From positions 124,001 through 188,000 of the forward strand of contig CAVZUA010000034.1 in assembly GCA_963778385.1 (NCBI GenBank): DNA of 64,000 nt, read 5' to 3'. This document shows, in pieces, positions 33,326-42,402 of the stretch (within the stretch, counting starts at the first letter, position 1; each line of letters begins with the position of its first letter). Source of the DNA: DATARH01 sp963778385 (lineage in GTDB: Bacteria > Pseudomonadota > Alphaproteobacteria > ATCC43930 > CGMCC-115725). The notes beneath the pieces are model-generated. The model did no database searches, was not told where the DNA came from, and worked only from the letters and a program-made list of their open reading frames with translations. The translations under genes were made by a program, and so were the position numbers.

Positions 33326-33984
33326 ACCCCGGCGAGGTCTGGGCCATCATCCCCGTGAAGCTGACCGAAGGCGCCAAGCAGCGCCTCGCACCGGCGCTCT
33401 CCGCGCCGCTCCGGCAAAAACTAGCCCTGGCGATGCTAGAAGACGTGCTGGAAGCAGTGGCCGGGGTAAACGGCCTGGGCGGCGCAGTCCTCGTCACGGT
33501 CGATCCGCAGGCCGAGGCGCTGGCGCCGCGCTATGGCATGGCGACGCTCGCTGACGGCGCGTATGACGGCCATACGGGCGCGGTCAACGCCGGGACGCGG
33601 TATCTAATCGCCAATAGCCACGGCACCATGCTGACCCTGCCCGGCGACCTGCCGCTGATCACCGCGGCGGAAATCGCGGCGCTGATCGACGCGCATGGCC
33701 CCGCTCCGTCTTTCACGATCGCCCCGGCGCATGACGACCTGGGCTCGAACGGCATCATCATGTCGCCGCCGCAGGCGGTGCCGCTGCGCTTTGGCGAGGA
33801 CAGCTTTTTCCCGCATCTCGCGGCGGCCCGCGCCCAGGGCATCGAGCCATGCGTGCTGCGCCTGCCGGGTTTCGCGTTCGATGTCGACAATCCGCGGGAC
33901 CTCCATCATTTTGCGCAACTCGGAATGCAAACCCGTGCCGGCCAGCTGATCGCCGAGCACGCGAACGAAATGAGGATGGGGTGA
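33322..33984 (+). CDS. cofC: 2-phospho-L-lactate guanylyltransferase
   Basis: The 220-residue product activates phospholactate (or 3-phosphoglycerate in some Gram-negative bacteria) with GTP for CofD. WAIIPVKLTEGAKQRLAPAL, LTLPGDLPLI, SFTIAPAHDDLGSNGI and FDVDNPRDL are the CofC nucleotidyltransferase motifs. It overlaps cofD (ATGA) and is overlapped by fbiC (GTGA), so these three form a tight translationally coupled unit. Confidence 0.93.
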   Translation: MNPGEVWAIIPVKLTEGAKQRLAPALSAPLRQKLALAMLEDVLEAVAGVNGLGGAVLVTVDPQAEALAPRYGMATLADGAYDGHTGAVNAGTRYLIANSHGTMLTLPGDLPLITAAEIAALIDAHGPAPSFTIAPAHDDLGSNGIIMSPPQAVPLRFGEDSFFPHLAAARAQGIEPCVLRLPGFAFDVDNPRDLHHFAQLGMQTRAGQLIAEHANEMRMG

Positions 33985-36404
33985 CGGATTTCTTCGCGAC
34001 GATCCTCGACCGCGCCGCTTCCGGCGATCGGCTATCCGACGCCGACGCGCTGGCGCTCGCCGAATGCGAGGACCTCACGGCGCTGACCCGCGTCGCGGCA
34101 GCGCTGCGCGATGCCGGGCACGGCGGGCTTATCAGCTACTCGCGCAAGGTCTTCATCCCGCTCACCCAGCTATGCCGCGACGTGTGCCATTACTGCACCT
34201 TCGCGCACCCGCCGCGCCGCGGCGAACGCGCATTCCTGACGCGCGACGAGGTGCTCGACATCGCCCGGGCCGGCGCCAAAGCGGGCTGCCACGAGGCGCT
34301 GTTCACACTGGGTGACAAGCCGGAGCTGCGCTATCGCGCGGCGCGTGACGAACTTGCCGCGCTCGGCCACGACACCACCCTCTCCTACCTCGCTGAGATG
34401 GCGAAGGCAGTGCTCAAGGAAACGGGGCTGTTGCCGCATCTCAACCCGGGCCTTCTAAGCCGCGGCGATGTCGAAGCGCTGCGCAAGGTTTCGGTGTCGC
34501 AGGGCATCATGCTCGAGACCGCCAGCGAGCGGCTGTCGCAGCGCGGCGGCCCGCATTTCGGCTCGCCCGACAAGCACCCGGCACGGCGCCTGGCGACGAT
34601 CGCCGCGGCCGGCGAAGCGGCGGTGCCGTTCACCTCGGGCATCCTGATCGGCATCGGCGAGACGCGACGGGAACGGATCGAGGCGCTGCTGGCGTTGCGC
34701 GACCTGCACGAGCGCCACGGCCATATCCAGGAGATCATCGTCCAGAACTTCCGCGCCAAGCCGGGCACCAAAATGGCCGACGCACCCGACCCGGACGAGG
34801 CCGATCATCTATGGACCATCGCCCTCGCCCGACTGGTGTCCGGGTCGGCGATGAACATCCAGGCGCCGCCCAATCTGATGCCCGACGCGCTGGAGGCGAT
34901 GATCGGCGCCGGCATCAACGACTGGGGCGGCGTCTCGCCGGTGACACCCGACCACGTCAATCCGGAGGCGCCCTGGCCAGAGCTCGACCTGCTGGCCGAG
35001 CGCACCGCCGCGGCGGGCAAGCTTCTGGTCGAGCGGCTGGCGATCTATCCCGATTATGTCCGCGAGCCGGCGCGCTGGCTCGACCCGGCGCTGCGCGCGC
35101 CGACGCTGCGCGTCGTCGACAGCCAAGGTCTCGCGCGCACCGACATATGGACGCCCGGCGCCGGGATCGAGCCACCCACGGGCGGCCGGCGTTTCGCGAA
35201 CCCGGTGCTCACCGCCGCCGTCGAACCGATCATCGCCCGTGCGATCGCCGGCGAGACGCTCGCCGAGCGCGACATCGTCACGCTTTTCGAGGCGCGCGGC
35301 GACGCGCTCGACCGCATCTGCGAGGCCGCCGACGCACTGCGCCGCGAGGTCAACGGCGACACGGTCAGCTACGTCGTTACCCGCAACATCAACTACACCA
35401 ACATCTGCTACTTCCGTTGCCAGTTCTGCGCGTTTTCCAAGGGCAAACTGAGTGAGAACCTGCGCGGCCGGCCCTACGATCTCGACTGGAGCGAGATCGT
35501 GCGGCGCTGCGAGGAGGCATGGGACCGCGGCGGCACCGAGGTCTGCCTGCAAGGCGGCATCCATCCGGAATATACCGGCGCGACCTATCTCGGCGTCTGC
35601 CGGACCATCAAGAAGGCGCTGCCGGATATGCATATCCACGCCTTCTCGCCGCTCGAAATCTGGCAGGGTGCCAAAACCCTCGGCCGCACCCTGCCCGACT
35701 TCCTCGCCGAGCTGAAGGAGGCCGGGCTGAGCTCCCTGCCCGGCACCGCGGCGGAAATCCTCGACGACGAGGTGCGCGCGATCATCTGCCCGGACAAGAT
35801 CAAGACCGACGAATGGCTCCAGGTGATGGAGGTCGCGCACAATGTCGGGCTGCGCACCACGGTGACGATCATGTACGGCCATGTCGACCGCTACGAGCAC
35901 TGGGCGCGCCACTTGCTTCGCGTGCGGGCGCTGCAGGCCCGCACCGGCGGCTTCACCGAGTTCGTGCCGCTGCCCTTTGTGCCGATGGAGGCGCCGATGT
36001 ATCTGAAAGGCACCGCGCGGCTCGGCCCGACCTTTCGCGAGACGGTGCTGATGCATGCCGTGGCGCGGCTCGCGCTGCACCCGCTGATCCCCAACATCCA
36101 GACGTCGTGGGTGAAGCTCGGCGCGGCGGGCGCCGCGGCCTGCCTCAATGCCGGGTGCAACGATCTCGGCGGCACGCTGATGAACGAAAGCATTTCGCGC
36201 GCCGCCGGCGCCAGTTTCGGCCAGGAAATGCCACCCGAGGCGATGGAGGAGCTGATCCGCTCGATCGGCCGCACCCCGCGGCAGCGCACCACGCTCTATG
36301 GCGACGCGCCGGTCGAGCGCCGCGCGGCGTCGTTCGATGCGGCGCCGCTGCTCGACCCGATCAATACGCCAGCGCGCAAATACGAGCGCTCGGCGGCCGA
36401 GTAA
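33981..36404 (+). CDS. fbiC: Fused FO synthase (CofG-CofH), radical SAM
   Basis: FbiC makes the F420 chromophore FO from tyrosine and a flavin-pathway intermediate. GTG 33981 overlaps cofC and gives 807 residues. The N-terminal CofG half has radical-SAM Cys65, Cys69 and Cys72 (CRDVCHYC); the C-terminal CofH half has Cys476, Cys480 and Cys483 (CYFRCQFC). Actinobacterial FbiC is also fused, while archaea have two proteins. HAFSPLEIWQGAK and PLPFVPMEAP are family motifs. All six cluster cysteines are present. Confidence 0.96.
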   Translation: MTDFFATILDRAASGDRLSDADALALAECEDLTALTRVAAALRDAGHGGLISYSRKVFIPLTQLCRDVCHYCTFAHPPRRGERAFLTRDEVLDIARAGAKAGCHEALFTLGDKPELRYRAARDELAALGHDTTLSYLAEMAKAVLKETGLLPHLNPGLLSRGDVEALRKVSVSQGIMLETASERLSQRGGPHFGSPDKHPARRLATIAAAGEAAVPFTSGILIGIGETRRERIEALLALRDLHERHGHIQEIIVQNFRAKPGTKMADAPDPDEADHLWTIALARLVSGSAMNIQAPPNLMPDALEAMIGAGINDWGGVSPVTPDHVNPEAPWPELDLLAERTAAAGKLLVERLAIYPDYVREPARWLDPALRAPTLRVVDSQGLARTDIWTPGAGIEPPTGGRRFANPVLTAAVEPIIARAIAGETLAERDIVTLFEARGDALDRICEAADALRREVNGDTVSYVVTRNINYTNICYFRCQFCAFSKGKLSENLRGRPYDLDWSEIVRRCEEAWDRGGTEVCLQGGIHPEYTGATYLGVCRTIKKALPDMHIHAFSPLEIWQGAKTLGRTLPDFLAELKEAGLSSLPGTAAEILDDEVRAIICPDKIKTDEWLQVMEVAHNVGLRTTVTIMYGHVDRYEHWARHLLRVRALQARTGGFTEFVPLPFVPMEAPMYLKGTARLGPTFRETVLMHAVARLALHPLIPNIQTSWVKLGAAGAAACLNAGCNDLGGTLMNESISRAAGASFGQEMPPEAMEELIRSIGRTPRQRTTLYGDAPVERRAASFDAAPLLDPINTPARKYERSAAE

Positions 36405-36695
36405 TCACGCCGCCAGCAGCGCTCGGGCGATCTCTTCCCATTCGCTGTCGAGCGGCGCGGTCGACGGCGTTTTCCCGGCGCGCTTGTACCAGCCGCCCGC
36501 ATTGTGCAGGTCGCCCTCGACCCGATGCAGATAGGCGTGCGCCCAGGCGCCCTTCTCGTTAGCGTCGGCCTGCGCGCAGCGATGCGCCTGGTGCCAGTCG
36601 CCCTTCGCTTGCCACCACAGCGCCTGCATCGCGCCGCTGGTCCCGGCCGGTGGCGATGCGCCCATCAGCGACGACTTGAAGCTGTCGAATTCCAT
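36405..36695 (-). CDS. Small hypothetical protein, 96 residues
   Basis: The ATG at 36695 follows GGGAGGG; the longer open frame overlaps the next gene. The helical, Trp- and His-rich sequence (ALWWQAKGDWHQAHRCAQ and HAYLHRVEGDLHNAGGWYKR) looks like a single TPR-like helical hairpin. I do not know its function. It converges with fbiC (stops adjacent) and lies 50 bases from the FAD oxidoreductase end, same strand. Confidence 0.75.
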   Translation of the reverse strand: MEFDSFKSSLMGASPPAGTSGAMQALWWQAKGDWHQAHRCAQADANEKGAWAHAYLHRVEGDLHNAGGWYKRAGKTPSTAPLDSEWEEIARALLAA

Positions 36696-36745
36696 CCTGC
36701 CCTCCCACGGGTTCGCCTCACCAAGGATACCGCGTTCCCGGCCCT

Positions 36746-38059
36746 TCAGGCGAGCATGCGATCGAGCCGGTCGCGCAGCCGGTAATACGAACCGATCATC
36801 GGCAAAAACCACGGGTTGCCGTTATAGAGCGCGTGTCCAGGAAACTCGACGCTGTCGAACGCGCAGGCGTAGTTCGCGGCGCGAGCAATCTTGCGTGCCG
36901 TCTGGTAGCCGAGATAGGTCATCATCGCGATGCCGCTGCCGTTGCAGCCCAGCGCGTAGTGCAGCCCGCCATCCTCGCCCATATGCGGCAGGGCATCGAG
37001 CGTGAACGCGGTATTGCCGGTCCAGCCATGGGTGACTCGGACGCCGCGCAGCTGCGGAAATCGCTCGGTTATGTAAGTGTATAGCACCCGGGCGCAAAGC
37101 AGCGGATCGGCCTGGGTGAAACGCGCGCGCCCGCCAAACACCATGCGCCGGCCATCGGGCGACATCCGGTAATAGCAGAGCACGCGCTTGGTATCGGACA
37201 GCGTGCGTCCCTTCGGCACCAGCGACGCCGCGAGATCGGCAGGCAGTTCCTCGGTCGCGATAATGTGGCTGGCGATCGGCACGATCCGGCGGCGCAGCGA
37301 GGGCGTCAGTTCTCCGGTGTAGCCATTGGTGGCGATGACGACGTCGCCGGCCTCCACCGCACCGCGGCTGGTGGTAACGCGCCATCCGACGCCGCCGCGG
37401 ACGATGCCGCCGACCGCGGCGTCGGCGCAGACCGCAATGCCGCGTCGCCGGCAGGCATCCAGCAAACCCTTGTAATACAGCGCCGGGTGCAGGCTGGCCG
37501 ACCGCTCGGCGACCATCCCGCCGTAATAATAGTCGCTGGCGATTTCCTCGCGCTGGCGCTCGCGCGGCACCATGCAGGCGCCCGATTGCGCGCTGTCGTT
37601 GAGGCTCGCCAGCCGCGATTGCTGATAGGCAAAATGCTTGGGGGTCCAGGCGCCCTGGAACCGGCCGCGTTTCTGCCAAAAGCAATCGATCCCTTCTTCC
37701 GCGATCAGCCGCTCGACGAGCGCGAACGCATCGTAACCGTCGGACAGCATGTCCGCGGCGCGCGCCGGGTCTACCGCCGCCGCCTTGCCGCTGAAGCCCT
37801 TGCCGATATTGACGCCGCCGCTGACCGCGCCGCCGTTACGCGTGCTGGCGCCCTCGCCGAGCGCCCCTTTCTCGAGGACCACGGCATCGACACCATGCTT
37901 CGACAATTCGAGCGCCGCCGACAACCCGGCATAACCGCCGCCGACGATGGCGACCCGCGCCCGGCGCGGTACCTCAACGAGTTCGCCGGCGGAAGGCCGA
38001 TAGGCCTCCCACCAATACGGCGCGGTCTTGAAATCAGGATGGAAGATATTGTGCGGCAC
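36746..38059 (-). CDS. FAD-dependent oxidoreductase, DAO/PuuB family
   Basis: A ~437-residue amino-acid/amine oxidase-like flavoenzyme. The dinucleotide site VAIVGGGYAGLSAALELSKHG is near residue 35, STRNGGAVSGG marks the second FAD contact, and the C-terminal GCNGSGIAMMTYLG closes the FAD fold. It would oxidise an amine or N-methyl amino acid. Start is uncertain: GTG 38059 (VPHNIFHPDFK) fits the family, while TTG 38092 lies inside a perfect hairpin. A 30-residue membrane peptide lies just upstream on the same strand. Confidence 0.88.
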   Translation of the reverse strand: MPHNIFHPDFKTAPYWWEAYRPSAGELVEVPRRARVAIVGGGYAGLSAALELSKHGVDAVVLEKGALGEGASTRNGGAVSGGVNIGKGFSGKAAAVDPARAADMLSDGYDAFALVERLIAEEGIDCFWQKRGRFQGAWTPKHFAYQQSRLASLNDSAQSGACMVPRERQREEIASDYYYGGMVAERSASLHPALYYKGLLDACRRRGIAVCADAAVGGIVRGGVGWRVTTSRGAVEAGDVVIATNGYTGELTPSLRRRIVPIASHIIATEELPADLAASLVPKGRTLSDTKRVLCYYRMSPDGRRMVFGGRARFTQADPLLCARVLYTYITERFPQLRGVRVTHGWTGNTAFTLDALPHMGEDGGLHYALGCNGSGIAMMTYLGYQTARKIARAANYACAFDSVEFPGHALYNGNPWFLPMIGSYYRLRDRLDRMLA

Positions 38060-38080
38060 GCGAGATCGACAGTACCGCCA

Positions 38081-38108
38081 GAGAGCCGACAAGTAAATGT
38101 CGGCTCTC
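38081..38108 (-). other. Hairpin between small membrane ORF and FAD gene
   Basis: Perfect ten-base inverted arms GAGAGCCGAC (38081-38090) and GTCGGCTCTC (38099-38108) with an 8-base loop. It covers the alternative TTG start of the FAD oxidoreductase and begins 11 bases after the stop of the small ORF. No T-run follows, so it could block or attenuate translation rather than terminate. Confidence 0.65.
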
Positions 38109-38118
38109 GATTATTGCT

Positions 38119-38211
38119 TCAACGCCCGTCGCCGCCGGGGATTACCCAAACGCCCCAGAAACCGGCAAGCACGAGAAATACTAATACCGTATCAACATAC
38201 CAAGGAAACAT
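38119..38211 (-). CDS. Small single-pass membrane protein, 30 residues
   Basis: ATG 38211-38209 to TGA at 38119, not in usual gene-length cut-offs. The product is MFPWYVDTVLVFLVLAG then FWGVWVIPGG and DGR: one membrane helix with a polar C-terminus. A strong AGGAGAGGG ribosome site lies four bases before the ATG, much better than for most genes here. It is upstream of and co-directional with the FAD oxidoreductase (27-60 bases depending on start). Function unknown: a small membrane subunit or a leader peptide. Lies at the edge of an AT-rich promoter-like region. Confidence 0.6.
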   Translation of the reverse strand: MFPWYVDTVLVFLVLAGFWGVWVIPGGDGR

Positions 38212-38484
38212 AGACCCTCTCCTCTCCGCGGCGTTAAGCATATCTCGCCGCTCTCAATATGTTGGAGACAGTCTATATCCGATCTTCTTGCGATAGGGTA
38301 ATTCAAATTGTTTCATTATTTTTAGTTGCAATGATCGGCGACCGTTGGTTGCTATTATAGTTAACAAGCAACCTCAGCAATATTGAAGAGAAGCAGAAGA
38401 AATATCACCGAAATTGTAAAAGCTTGCCGAAGCCCGACAGCGAGCTTCGGCGAGGTAACGTGCGCGGAGGGTCGCAATCATCGG
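38212..38484. other. AT-rich intergenic region
   Basis: About 270 bases much richer in A+T than the rest of the window, especially 38270-38410 (for example TTGTTTCATTATTTTTAG). It lies between the start of the small membrane ORF and the end of the LLM gene. It probably carries the promoter of the former. A GCCGAAGC / GCTTCGGC inverted repeat at 38427-38453 may be the terminator of a plus-strand transcript or part of the LLM 3' end. No gene is supported in it. Confidence 0.5.
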
Positions 38485-39540
38485 CTAGTGGAATTTGGGC
38501 ATGACCTTTTCGCACAGGAGCTGCAGCGACTTCATGACCCGTTGGTGCGGGATTTTGGTGCCGCAATTCATCTCGGCGAGAATGCCGTCGAGGCCGAGCG
38601 TCTCCTTCAAGCCCATCAACCTGTCGGCGACGCGTTCCGGCGAGCCGACAATGAGCTTCTCGCGCAGCGCGTCCTCGTAGCTGATCTCCTGCAGCCGCCG
38701 GCCCCGTGCCGCGCGGTCCTCGACCGCCCGCACACCGGCGCGGCTCGCGGAATCCTCCAGACGCTCGCCGAGGTAGCGGTAGAAATACATGATGCTTTCT
38801 TCCGGCTCCTCGATCGCCGCCTTGTCGGTCTCAGCCACGTAAACCGGTGCGCGCAAAAAAACCTGGCCCTCGCCCGGATGCCCGGCTTCCTTCCAGGCCT
38901 GTCGGTAGGCAGCGATATTGGGGCCGAGTTCTTCGATCGTCCCCAGACGCACCGCGACGAACACGGCATGACCGAGCTTGGCGATCTGCGGGAACGTATC
39001 CGCGCTGTTAGCCGCGATGCGGATCTCCGGCCAGGGTTTCTGGTAGGGCTTCGGCGTCAGGGCGACGTTGTCGAAGCTGTAGTACTTGCCCTGATACGAG
39101 AATTTCGGCTCGGTCCAGGCGCGCTTGAGAATTTCGAGCGTCTCGGCAAACCGCTCGCGGCTTTCGCCATAGGGCACGCCGTACGCCTCATAGGTGCGTG
39201 GGAAGCCGCTGCGACCGACGCCAAAGATCAGCCGGCCGTGGCTGATCTGGTCCACGGTCGCCGCCTCTTCCGCGAGCCGCAGCGGGTGGCAAAGTGGCAG
39301 CACCTGGACGCCGGTGCCGATCTTCATCCGCTTGGTGCGGGCCGCGATCGCGCTCGCCAGGGTCAGCGGCGCGGAGCAGACCGAGCGCTCGGGGGCGACA
39401 TGAATTTCCGCCAGCCACATCGCGTCGAGACCCCAGCGCTCGGCGGCGTCGATCTGCTCGAACGAGGTCGCGAAGGCTTCTTCCTCGGTGATCCCGCCGG
39501 GCCGTTGAAATTCATGGAACATGCCGAACTCGAATGCCAT
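38485..39540 (-). CDS. LLM-class flavin-dependent oxidoreductase
   Basis: The ATG at 39540 has GGAGGGGCAGGG upstream and gives 351 residues; the 144-base in-frame extension upstream has no homology. FEFGMFHEFQRPGG, AERWGLDAMWLAEIHVAPE, IGTGVQVLPLCHPLRLAEEA and HGRLIFGVGRSGFPRTYEAY are luciferase-like (LuxA-type) motifs. It may use FMN or F420; its sequence is of the group usually called bacterial luciferase-like, so FMN is more likely. It is convergent to nothing nearby and lies 208 bases from the divergent capsule operon. Confidence 0.85.
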   Translation of the reverse strand: MAFEFGMFHEFQRPGGITEEEAFATSFEQIDAAERWGLDAMWLAEIHVAPERSVCSAPLTLASAIAARTKRMKIGTGVQVLPLCHPLRLAEEAATVDQISHGRLIFGVGRSGFPRTYEAYGVPYGESRERFAETLEILKRAWTEPKFSYQGKYYSFDNVALTPKPYQKPWPEIRIAANSADTFPQIAKLGHAVFVAVRLGTIEELGPNIAAYRQAWKEAGHPGEGQVFLRAPVYVAETDKAAIEEPEESIMYFYRYLGERLEDSASRAGVRAVEDRAARGRRLQEISYEDALREKLIVGSPERVADRLMGLKETLGLDGILAEMNCGTKIPHQRVMKSLQLLCEKVMPKFH

Positions 39541-39748
39541 CCCTGCCCCTCCGTCTCGCTGCGCCTTGCGCCCCAGCCAATCGCCTGACTTTAGGAGCGA
39601 AATTCGGTCGGGGCCAGTGAAGAAAACGCGCATGACCTCCCGTCCCGCGCTCCGTGGCGGCACGCTCGCTATCCGTGCATGCAAGAATTCCTATCGAGCA
39701 GTTTCTCGTTGAGACAATGCACAATATCGGTTTATCGTTTTCCATAAA

Positions 39749-41728
39749 ATGCAACCCGTTAGGGAAGGCACGTCAAGGTTGTCCTTCGATCACAATTACC
39801 CCCAGTTGGCGATCGATCCGAATGTCTTTTCCCGCGCTCTAGAAAACGGCGCGTTGGACGCGTGCCTTGATTACTTGCGTCGACAAGACGTACAGGGCAG
39901 CGACACGGCGCAGTTAGCCTGTCGCCTCGGCGAGAAGCTTTACCATGCGGGGCGCGGCGCGGAGGCGCTCGAATGTGGCCGGGCTGCCTTTGCCGCGGCG
40001 GCCAACGACAACACGGTCGTGAATTTTTGCGCCTGGCTGTTCAGCAATAGCGGCTGTCATGGCGAGGCTGCCTCTGCTTACGAACGACTTCTCGAGCAGC
40101 ATCCCGATTGGATTGACGGCTATCGCCACGCTAGCGGCGCCCTCGCGGCCTGCGGCGCGGGGCAAAAGGCTATCGACTTCGCGAAAAAGGCCAGCGAGTC
40201 CGCACCGGGCAATTACGATTTCGCCTACCACGCCGGCTCTTTGTTGCTCGATGCCCAGCGCGCGGCGGAGGCGGAGGTTTATCTCTTACGCGCGGTCGCG
40301 ATTGAGCCGCGTAAGCCGGAAGCGCTGCGCGCGCTCTCGGCGAACTGTCACGCGCTGGGTCTGCTCGATGAGGCGCTCGGATTGGCGTTGCAAGCGACCC
40401 AACTGGCGCCGCTCGACAACGGCCTTGCGCTGCATGCCGCGGAATTGTTGCTGCGCGCGGGGCGCCTCGACGATGCGGCTGCGCTGATCGATGAGGCCTT
40501 GTCGCGGGCCCCGGCCGACGCGGTGCTGTGGCGTCTGGTCTCGGAAGCAGAGAGCCTTCGCGATGCGACGGATACCGCCCTGGCGGCGATCGATTGTGCG
40601 CTGCAACTAGCCCCCGACAACGCCGACTATCATTTGCATGGCGGCCACCTGCTGTTTCGCCGCGGCGATTTCGCCGCCGCGGCCGATGCGGTCAACCGTG
40701 CCGCAGCGCTCGATCCCGCAAGCCGGGCCGTCCGCCGCGCGGAGCTCGATCTGCTGTTGGTCAGCGGCAAGCTTTCGGAAGCGACCACCGCCGGCAGCGA
40801 AATGCTGCGTGCGTTCCCGGAAGACGAGGCCACGGCCGAGGCGGTGCTGCGCGTGCTCAACCGGCGCCTCGATACGCTCGATGGCGATTACGTCGTGCTC
40901 GCCGACCGCAGCCGGCGCCTGCCTCGCCCGCCCCGGCGTCCGGCGAATTTCTGGGAGCGCCTTAGCAGTCAGTTACGGGTGATCCACGCGTTGATGATTC
41001 GCGAGACGCGCACGCGGTTTGGCGAGTCTCGGCTCGGCTATGGCTGGGCGCTGCTCGAGCCGATGCTGCACATAACCCTGCTTTGGGCGATGTTCGCGCT
41101 GCTGATGCATGGAACGCCGCCGATCGGGACCCATTTCTTCCTATTTTATTACACCGGCCTCGTGCCCTTTCATGTCTTCGTGCACACCAGCACGAGCATG
41201 ATATACGGGGTCGCCGGCAACGGACCGCTTTTGCAGCTGCCGCCGGTGAAGCCCTTCGATGTGATCCTCGCGCGCGGGCTGCTCGAATTCGCCACCGATC
41301 TCGTCGTCGCGGCGCTCCTGCTCGCCGGCTTCGCCGCGTTCGGCATACCGGCGCTGCCCGACAACCTAGCGGGCGCGATTACCGCGCTGATCGCCGTCGC
41401 GGCGCTCGGCTGCGGCGTCGGATACGTCAATGCGGTGCTGCAGACGCTGTTTCGCTCATGGGACAAGCTGTGGAACAACGCCACGCGGCTTCTCTATTTC
41501 TTTTCCGGCATTTTCTACGTCCCCGGCATGATGCCGGATTGGGCACGCGAGATCGTTGTCTGGAACCCGTTGCTGCACGCGATCGACTGGTTCCGCGCGA
41601 GCTTTTTCGCCGCTTACCGGCCGCATTGGCTCGACCAGCGCTTCCTGATCGTGGCGGCGGTGCTGAGCGTCCTCGCCGGGCTCGCCCTCGAGCGCGGATT
41701 TCGCCGCCAAATGGCCGAACCCGCATGA
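39749..41728 (+). CDS. TPR domain fused to an ABC-2 polysaccharide export permease
   Basis: This 659-residue protein has tetratricopeptide-like helical repeats over residues ~30-395 (for example NYDFAYHAGSLLLDAQRAAE and NADYHLHGGHLLFRRGDFAA), then a KpsM-type permease at ~400-659. LRVIHALMIRETRTRFG, LGYGWALLEPMLHITLLWA and the six membrane helices fit ABC-2 capsule exporters. Normally the permease is a separate ~260-residue protein. No ribosome site precedes the ATG. The next gene, its ATPase, overlaps by four bases. Confidence 0.87.
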   Translation: MQPVREGTSRLSFDHNYPQLAIDPNVFSRALENGALDACLDYLRRQDVQGSDTAQLACRLGEKLYHAGRGAEALECGRAAFAAAANDNTVVNFCAWLFSNSGCHGEAASAYERLLEQHPDWIDGYRHASGALAACGAGQKAIDFAKKASESAPGNYDFAYHAGSLLLDAQRAAEAEVYLLRAVAIEPRKPEALRALSANCHALGLLDEALGLALQATQLAPLDNGLALHAAELLLRAGRLDDAAALIDEALSRAPADAVLWRLVSEAESLRDATDTALAAIDCALQLAPDNADYHLHGGHLLFRRGDFAAAADAVNRAAALDPASRAVRRAELDLLLVSGKLSEATTAGSEMLRAFPEDEATAEAVLRVLNRRLDTLDGDYVVLADRSRRLPRPPRRPANFWERLSSQLRVIHALMIRETRTRFGESRLGYGWALLEPMLHITLLWAMFALLMHGTPPIGTHFFLFYYTGLVPFHVFVHTSTSMIYGVAGNGPLLQLPPVKPFDVILARGLLEFATDLVVAALLLAGFAAFGIPALPDNLAGAITALIAVAALGCGVGYVNAVLQTLFRSWDKLWNNATRLLYFFSGIFYVPGMMPDWAREIVVWNPLLHAIDWFRASFFAAYRPHWLDQRFLIVAAVLSVLAGLALERGFRRQMAEPA

Positions 41729-42402
41729 TCGCGCTCGACGGGGTCTCGAAGGCGTATCGAACCGCGGACGGCAGGCCGCAGGTAGTGCTCGACGCGGTCG
41801 ATGCGGCTTTTGCCGACGGGTACAATTTCGGCATCCTTGGCGCCAACGGCGCCGGCAAGTCGACGCTGATCCGCCTGCTTGCCGGCACCGAGATGCCCGA
41901 TCGCGGCCGGATCCGCCGCGATGGTCGCGTGTCATTCCCGCTTGGCTATGGCGGCACATTCCACGGCGCGCTGTCCGGCCGTGAGAATGTTGCGTTCATC
42001 GCTCGCGTCTACGGCGCCGACGTCAAAACGGTCATCGCCTACGTCGCTGATTTCGCGGAAATCGGCGGCTATTACGATATGCCGGTCAATACCTATTCTG
42101 CCGGCATGCGTGCGAAGCTGGCTTTTGGGGCGTGCCTCGCGATCGATTTCGACACCTATCTGATCGATGAGGTCACCGAGGTCGGCGACGACCGGTTCCG
42201 GCGCAAATGCGCTTTTGCCTTTCGCGAACGGCTGCGCCGCTCCGACATCATCATGGTCACGCATAACAGCCGGACGATCCGCCAGTATTGCGACCGTGGC
42301 GCAATCCTGGCCGGCGGAGAACTGCGGTTCTGCGACGATATCAGCGAGGCGCTCGACGATTATCGTCGGTCGACCGCCGATGCGGGCGAGGCCGTTCAAT
42401 GA
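41725..42402 (+). CDS. kpsT: Polysaccharide export ABC ATPase, KpsT-like
   Basis: The 225-residue ATPase partner of the fused permease. Walker A is GANGAGKST; the signature is the degenerate YSAGMRAKLAF usual in KpsT rather than LSGGQ; Walker B is TYLIDEVTEVGD, followed by MVTHNSRTIRQYCD. It energises export of a capsular polysaccharide across the inner membrane. It overlaps its upstream and downstream neighbours by four bases each (ATGA). Confidence 0.93.
   Translation: MIALDGVSKAYRTADGRPQVVLDAVDAAFADGYNFGILGANGAGKSTLIRLLAGTEMPDRGRIRRDGRVSFPLGYGGTFHGALSGRENVAFIARVYGADVKTVIAYVADFAEIGGYYDMPVNTYSAGMRAKLAFGACLAIDFDTYLIDEVTEVGDDRFRRKCAFAFRERLRRSDIIMVTHNSRTIRQYCDRGAILAGGELRFCDDISEALDDYRRSTADAGEAVQ

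Noticed and set aside
39649..39760. A sigma-70 promoter before the capsule operon (TTGAGA at 39709)
   Set aside because: The -10 region at the right distance is poor (TTATCG) and would leave only about 12 bases before the ATG; too weak to list.
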